A program made the position numbers and the translations under genes. The notes beneath the pieces are model-generated. The model did no database searches. It saw only the letters and a program-made list of their open reading frames with translations, and was not told the origin of the DNA. A DNA stretch of 7,099 nucleotides. It comes from Cryomorphaceae bacterium. Its GTDB lineage: Bacteria > Bacteroidota > Bacteroidia > Flavobacteriales > BACL11. This document shows positions 5,583 to 7,099 of the stretch, piece by piece. Every line of letters starts with the position of its first letter. Position 1 is the first letter of the stretch. The DNA lies in assembly GCA_014384505.1 (NCBI GenBank), contig JACNFT010000095.1:1-7099 (forward strand), given 5' to 3'.

Positions 5583-7099
5583 ATGAAAAGAATTCTACTA
5601 TTATTTTTAATAATTTTCTCATATACTTTTTCCTATGCTCAATCTATTAATTGCACTTCATCTATTCCAGAGATATGCCCACAAAGCTCTTATCCTGCAA
5701 GTACAACAGGAATAGCAAGCGCGCCTGGAGCTAGTTTTTCCTGTAATATTGGTGGGACAAATACTATAGATGAACAACCTGCTTTTTTTTATTTTGAATC
5801 TGGAGCGACAGGCCCTCTAACAATGCAAATTGATCCAATTGATCCCTTCACAGGCGCTGTGTTACCTAACCCTCAAGATTTAGATTTTATGTGTTGGGGG
5901 CCTTTTAGTAGCACCGCTATAATGTGTAATGGATTAACTTCTACTAATCTTATTTCTTGCAGTTTTTCTCCTGGAGCAACAGAATACTGCATTCTTCCAA
6001 ATGTAATTGCAGGACAATTTTATGTAATACTTGTTACAAATTGGCAAACCGGAGGATCACCAACGCCTTGTAATATTAAGTTTACTCCAGATGCAAATCT
6101 TGCAGCAGGAGGATTTGCTGGATCAGATGCGACAATTAATACTTGTAATACAGACCCTTCTTTTAATCTATTAAATCAATTAAATGGGATTCCTGATGAC
6201 TGGGGGGTATGGATAGATGCTTCTAATAATATTGTTGATAGTATTTTTGATCCTGCAAATGATCAGGGTGGAGTGTATAGATATGTTATTGCGGGAACTA
6301 TCAATTGTCCTGGAGATACCTCTTTGCTGACAATAAACGTTATTTCCACATCAACTGTATCTATAACATCTAACACTTCTGTATGCTCTGAAGATAGCGA
6401 ATTTGCTTTAACAGCATCTCCTATTGGAGGCACATTTAGCGGAAACGGAGTAAATGGAATTACCGGGACTTTTACTCCATCTGCAAGTAATATTGGGGTT
6501 AATATTATTTCATATCAATATACGGCTAATGGCTGTGCACCAATTATTGTAACACAAGATTTGACAGTAAATGAATCACCTATAGTTCTAGCTAGTAATG
6601 CAGTAACAACTAACCCTTCTTGTTTCGGTGATTGTGATGGGACAGCTATAATTACAGCAACTTTAGGAGATCCAACATCATATGTTTGGGATTGGTTTGG
6701 ACAAAATCCTTTAGCGCTTTGCTCAGGTGTTTTTAATTATACTGTTACTGACGGAAATAATTGTAGCTTTTCAGACAATATTACTATCTCTGACCCTGCA
6801 AATAATTTAGGAGTGTTAACTGCTTATAATAGCAGTTGTTATGGAGAAAATGATGGTTCAATTTCAATAACAATGAGTGGCGGATTTACTCCTCCAGGAA
6901 CTGTTTCATTATTATCATATTGCCTCTCATCAACTGCAATTGATTTTACTGGACCAGGAGGAGGTCCAAATCAAGATGCTATTATTGAAGAAGTAATTTT
7001 AAATGGAGATGCAAATAATATTAATAATAATACTGCAGGAGCAGTCGATTATTATGAAGATTATACAGCTACTATGTATGCAGATATTACCGAAGGGCA
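5583..7099 (+). CDS. N-terminal part of a large secreted multidomain surface protein, likely a type IX secretion cargo (3' end outside window)
   Basis: The frame is open for 505 codons from the ATG at 5583 to the right edge with no stop. Residues 1-19 are a signal peptide (MKRILLLFLIIFSYTFSYA, cleavage before Gln20). Residues about 24-170 match the N-terminal domain common in gliding-motility-associated surface proteins: paired cysteines (24, 32, 54, 104, 115, 126, 136, 163), the core 'DLDFMCWGPF' (99-108), and 'AGQFYVILVTNW'. Two Ig-like or PKD-like modules follow (about 183-253, with 'GGVYRYVIAGTINCPGD'; and 262-330, with 'ASPIGGTFSGNGV'). Then come a SprB-type repeat (344-405), the first half of a second (about 416-440), and a GEVED-type domain from 446. 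Such proteins usually end in a type IX sorting domain, which would lie beyond the window. The protein is rich in Asn, Thr, Ser and Gly and poor in Lys, as expected for an exported adhesin-like protein. The ligand is unknown. It appears to be transcribed separately from the bat operon. Confidence 0.88.
   Translation, partial: MKRILLLFLIIFSYTFSYAQSINCTSSIPEICPQSSYPASTTGIASAPGASFSCNIGGTNTIDEQPAFFYFESGATGPLTMQIDPIDPFTGAVLPNPQDLDFMCWGPFSSTAIMCNGLTSTNLISCSFSPGATEYCILPNVIAGQFYVILVTNWQTGGSPTPCNIKFTPDANLAAGGFAGSDATINTCNTDPSFNLLNQLNGIPDDWGVWIDASNNIVDSIFDPANDQGGVYRYVIAGTINCPGDTSLLTINVISTSTVSITSNTSVCSEDSEFALTASPIGGTFSGNGVNGITGTFTPSASNIGVNIISYQYTANGCAPIIVTQDLTVNESPIVLASNAVTTNPSCFGDCDGTAIITATLGDPTSYVWDWFGQNPLALCSGVFNYTVTDGNNCSFSDNITISDPANNLGVLTAYNSSCYGENDGSISITMSGGFTPPGTVSLLSYCLSSTAIDFTGPGGGPNQDAIIEEVILNGDANNINNNTAGAVDYYEDYTATMYADITEG
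6612..6797 (+). other. SprB-type repeat domain within the surface protein
   Basis: Residues 344-405 of the surface protein read NPSCFGDCDGTAIITA, then 'YVWDW', then 'LCSGVFNYTVTDGNNCSF'. This follows the SprB repeat pattern (Cys-x-Gly-x-Cys-Asp-Gly, a beta core, then GxYxVTVTDxxxC), named after the Flavobacterium gliding adhesin SprB. The stretch between the Trp and the 'LCSG' turn is a little shorter than usual. A second repeat opens at about 416 (NSSCYGENDGSISITMSGG) but is not completed. Confidence 0.72.
6918..7099 (+). other. GEVED-type domain within the surface protein, cut by the window edge
   Basis: Residues 446-505 begin with the characteristic 'YCLSS', continue with 'AIIEEVILNG' and an Asn-rich turn (NNINNNTAG), then 'YYEDYTATMYADITEG'. 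This is the order expected of GEVED domains: YCxS, IxxVxLG, INNxSG, YxDYT, and a Gly-turn before the next strand. The domain is found in secreted Bacteroidota proteins. The last strands lie beyond 7099. Confidence 0.7.

Overview
The window comes from an AT-rich Bacteroidota genome, most like Flavobacteriales or a related marine lineage. Three things point there: the gene set (a complete batABCDE locus), a surface protein with the N-terminal, SprB-type and GEVED-type modules typical of type IX secretion cargo, and a TAnnTTTG-type -7 promoter box. All genes read on the + strand. No RNA genes, insertion sequences, CRISPR arrays or attachment sites were seen.

Layout. Positions 1-256 hold the 3' end of a gene that starts outside the window and encodes a membrane-associated protein that commonly precedes batA. 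Positions 249-5479 hold batA, batB, batC, batD and batE with essentially no gaps. Successive junctions are an 8-bp overlap, direct abutment, a 1-bp overlap (TAATG), a 1-bp gap before a TTG start, and a 4-bp overlap (ATGA). This is one transcriptional unit, probably begun upstream by moxR and DUF58 genes that lie off the window. Positions 5480-5582 are a 103-bp intergenic gap with a weak terminator-like hairpin and a promoter -7 box. From 5583 to the right edge runs one open frame (505 codons, no stop), the N-terminal part of a large secreted, multidomain surface protein.

How the genes work together. BatA and BatB are paralogous membrane-anchored von Willebrand A proteins with intact MIDAS metal sites. 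BatC and BatE are exported TPR proteins; BatE adds two membrane helices and an SH3-like tail. BatD has a large exported beta-rich ectodomain, one membrane helix and a cytoplasmic helical tail. Signal peptides and charge distribution place both VWA domains, both TPR domains, the BatD ectodomain and the BatE SH3 domain in the periplasm. The BatD tail, and probably the related tail of the upstream protein, would face the cytoplasm, where a MoxR AAA+ ATPase would act. The locus was named for aerotolerance in Bacteroides fragilis; its biochemical role is still unsettled. The downstream surface protein appears to be an independent unit.

The Bat locus is a known system. The less obvious points are the shared C-terminal module in the upstream protein and BatD, the charged, repeat-bearing tail of BatC, and the GEVED-like domain that follows a shortened SprB-like repeat in the surface protein.
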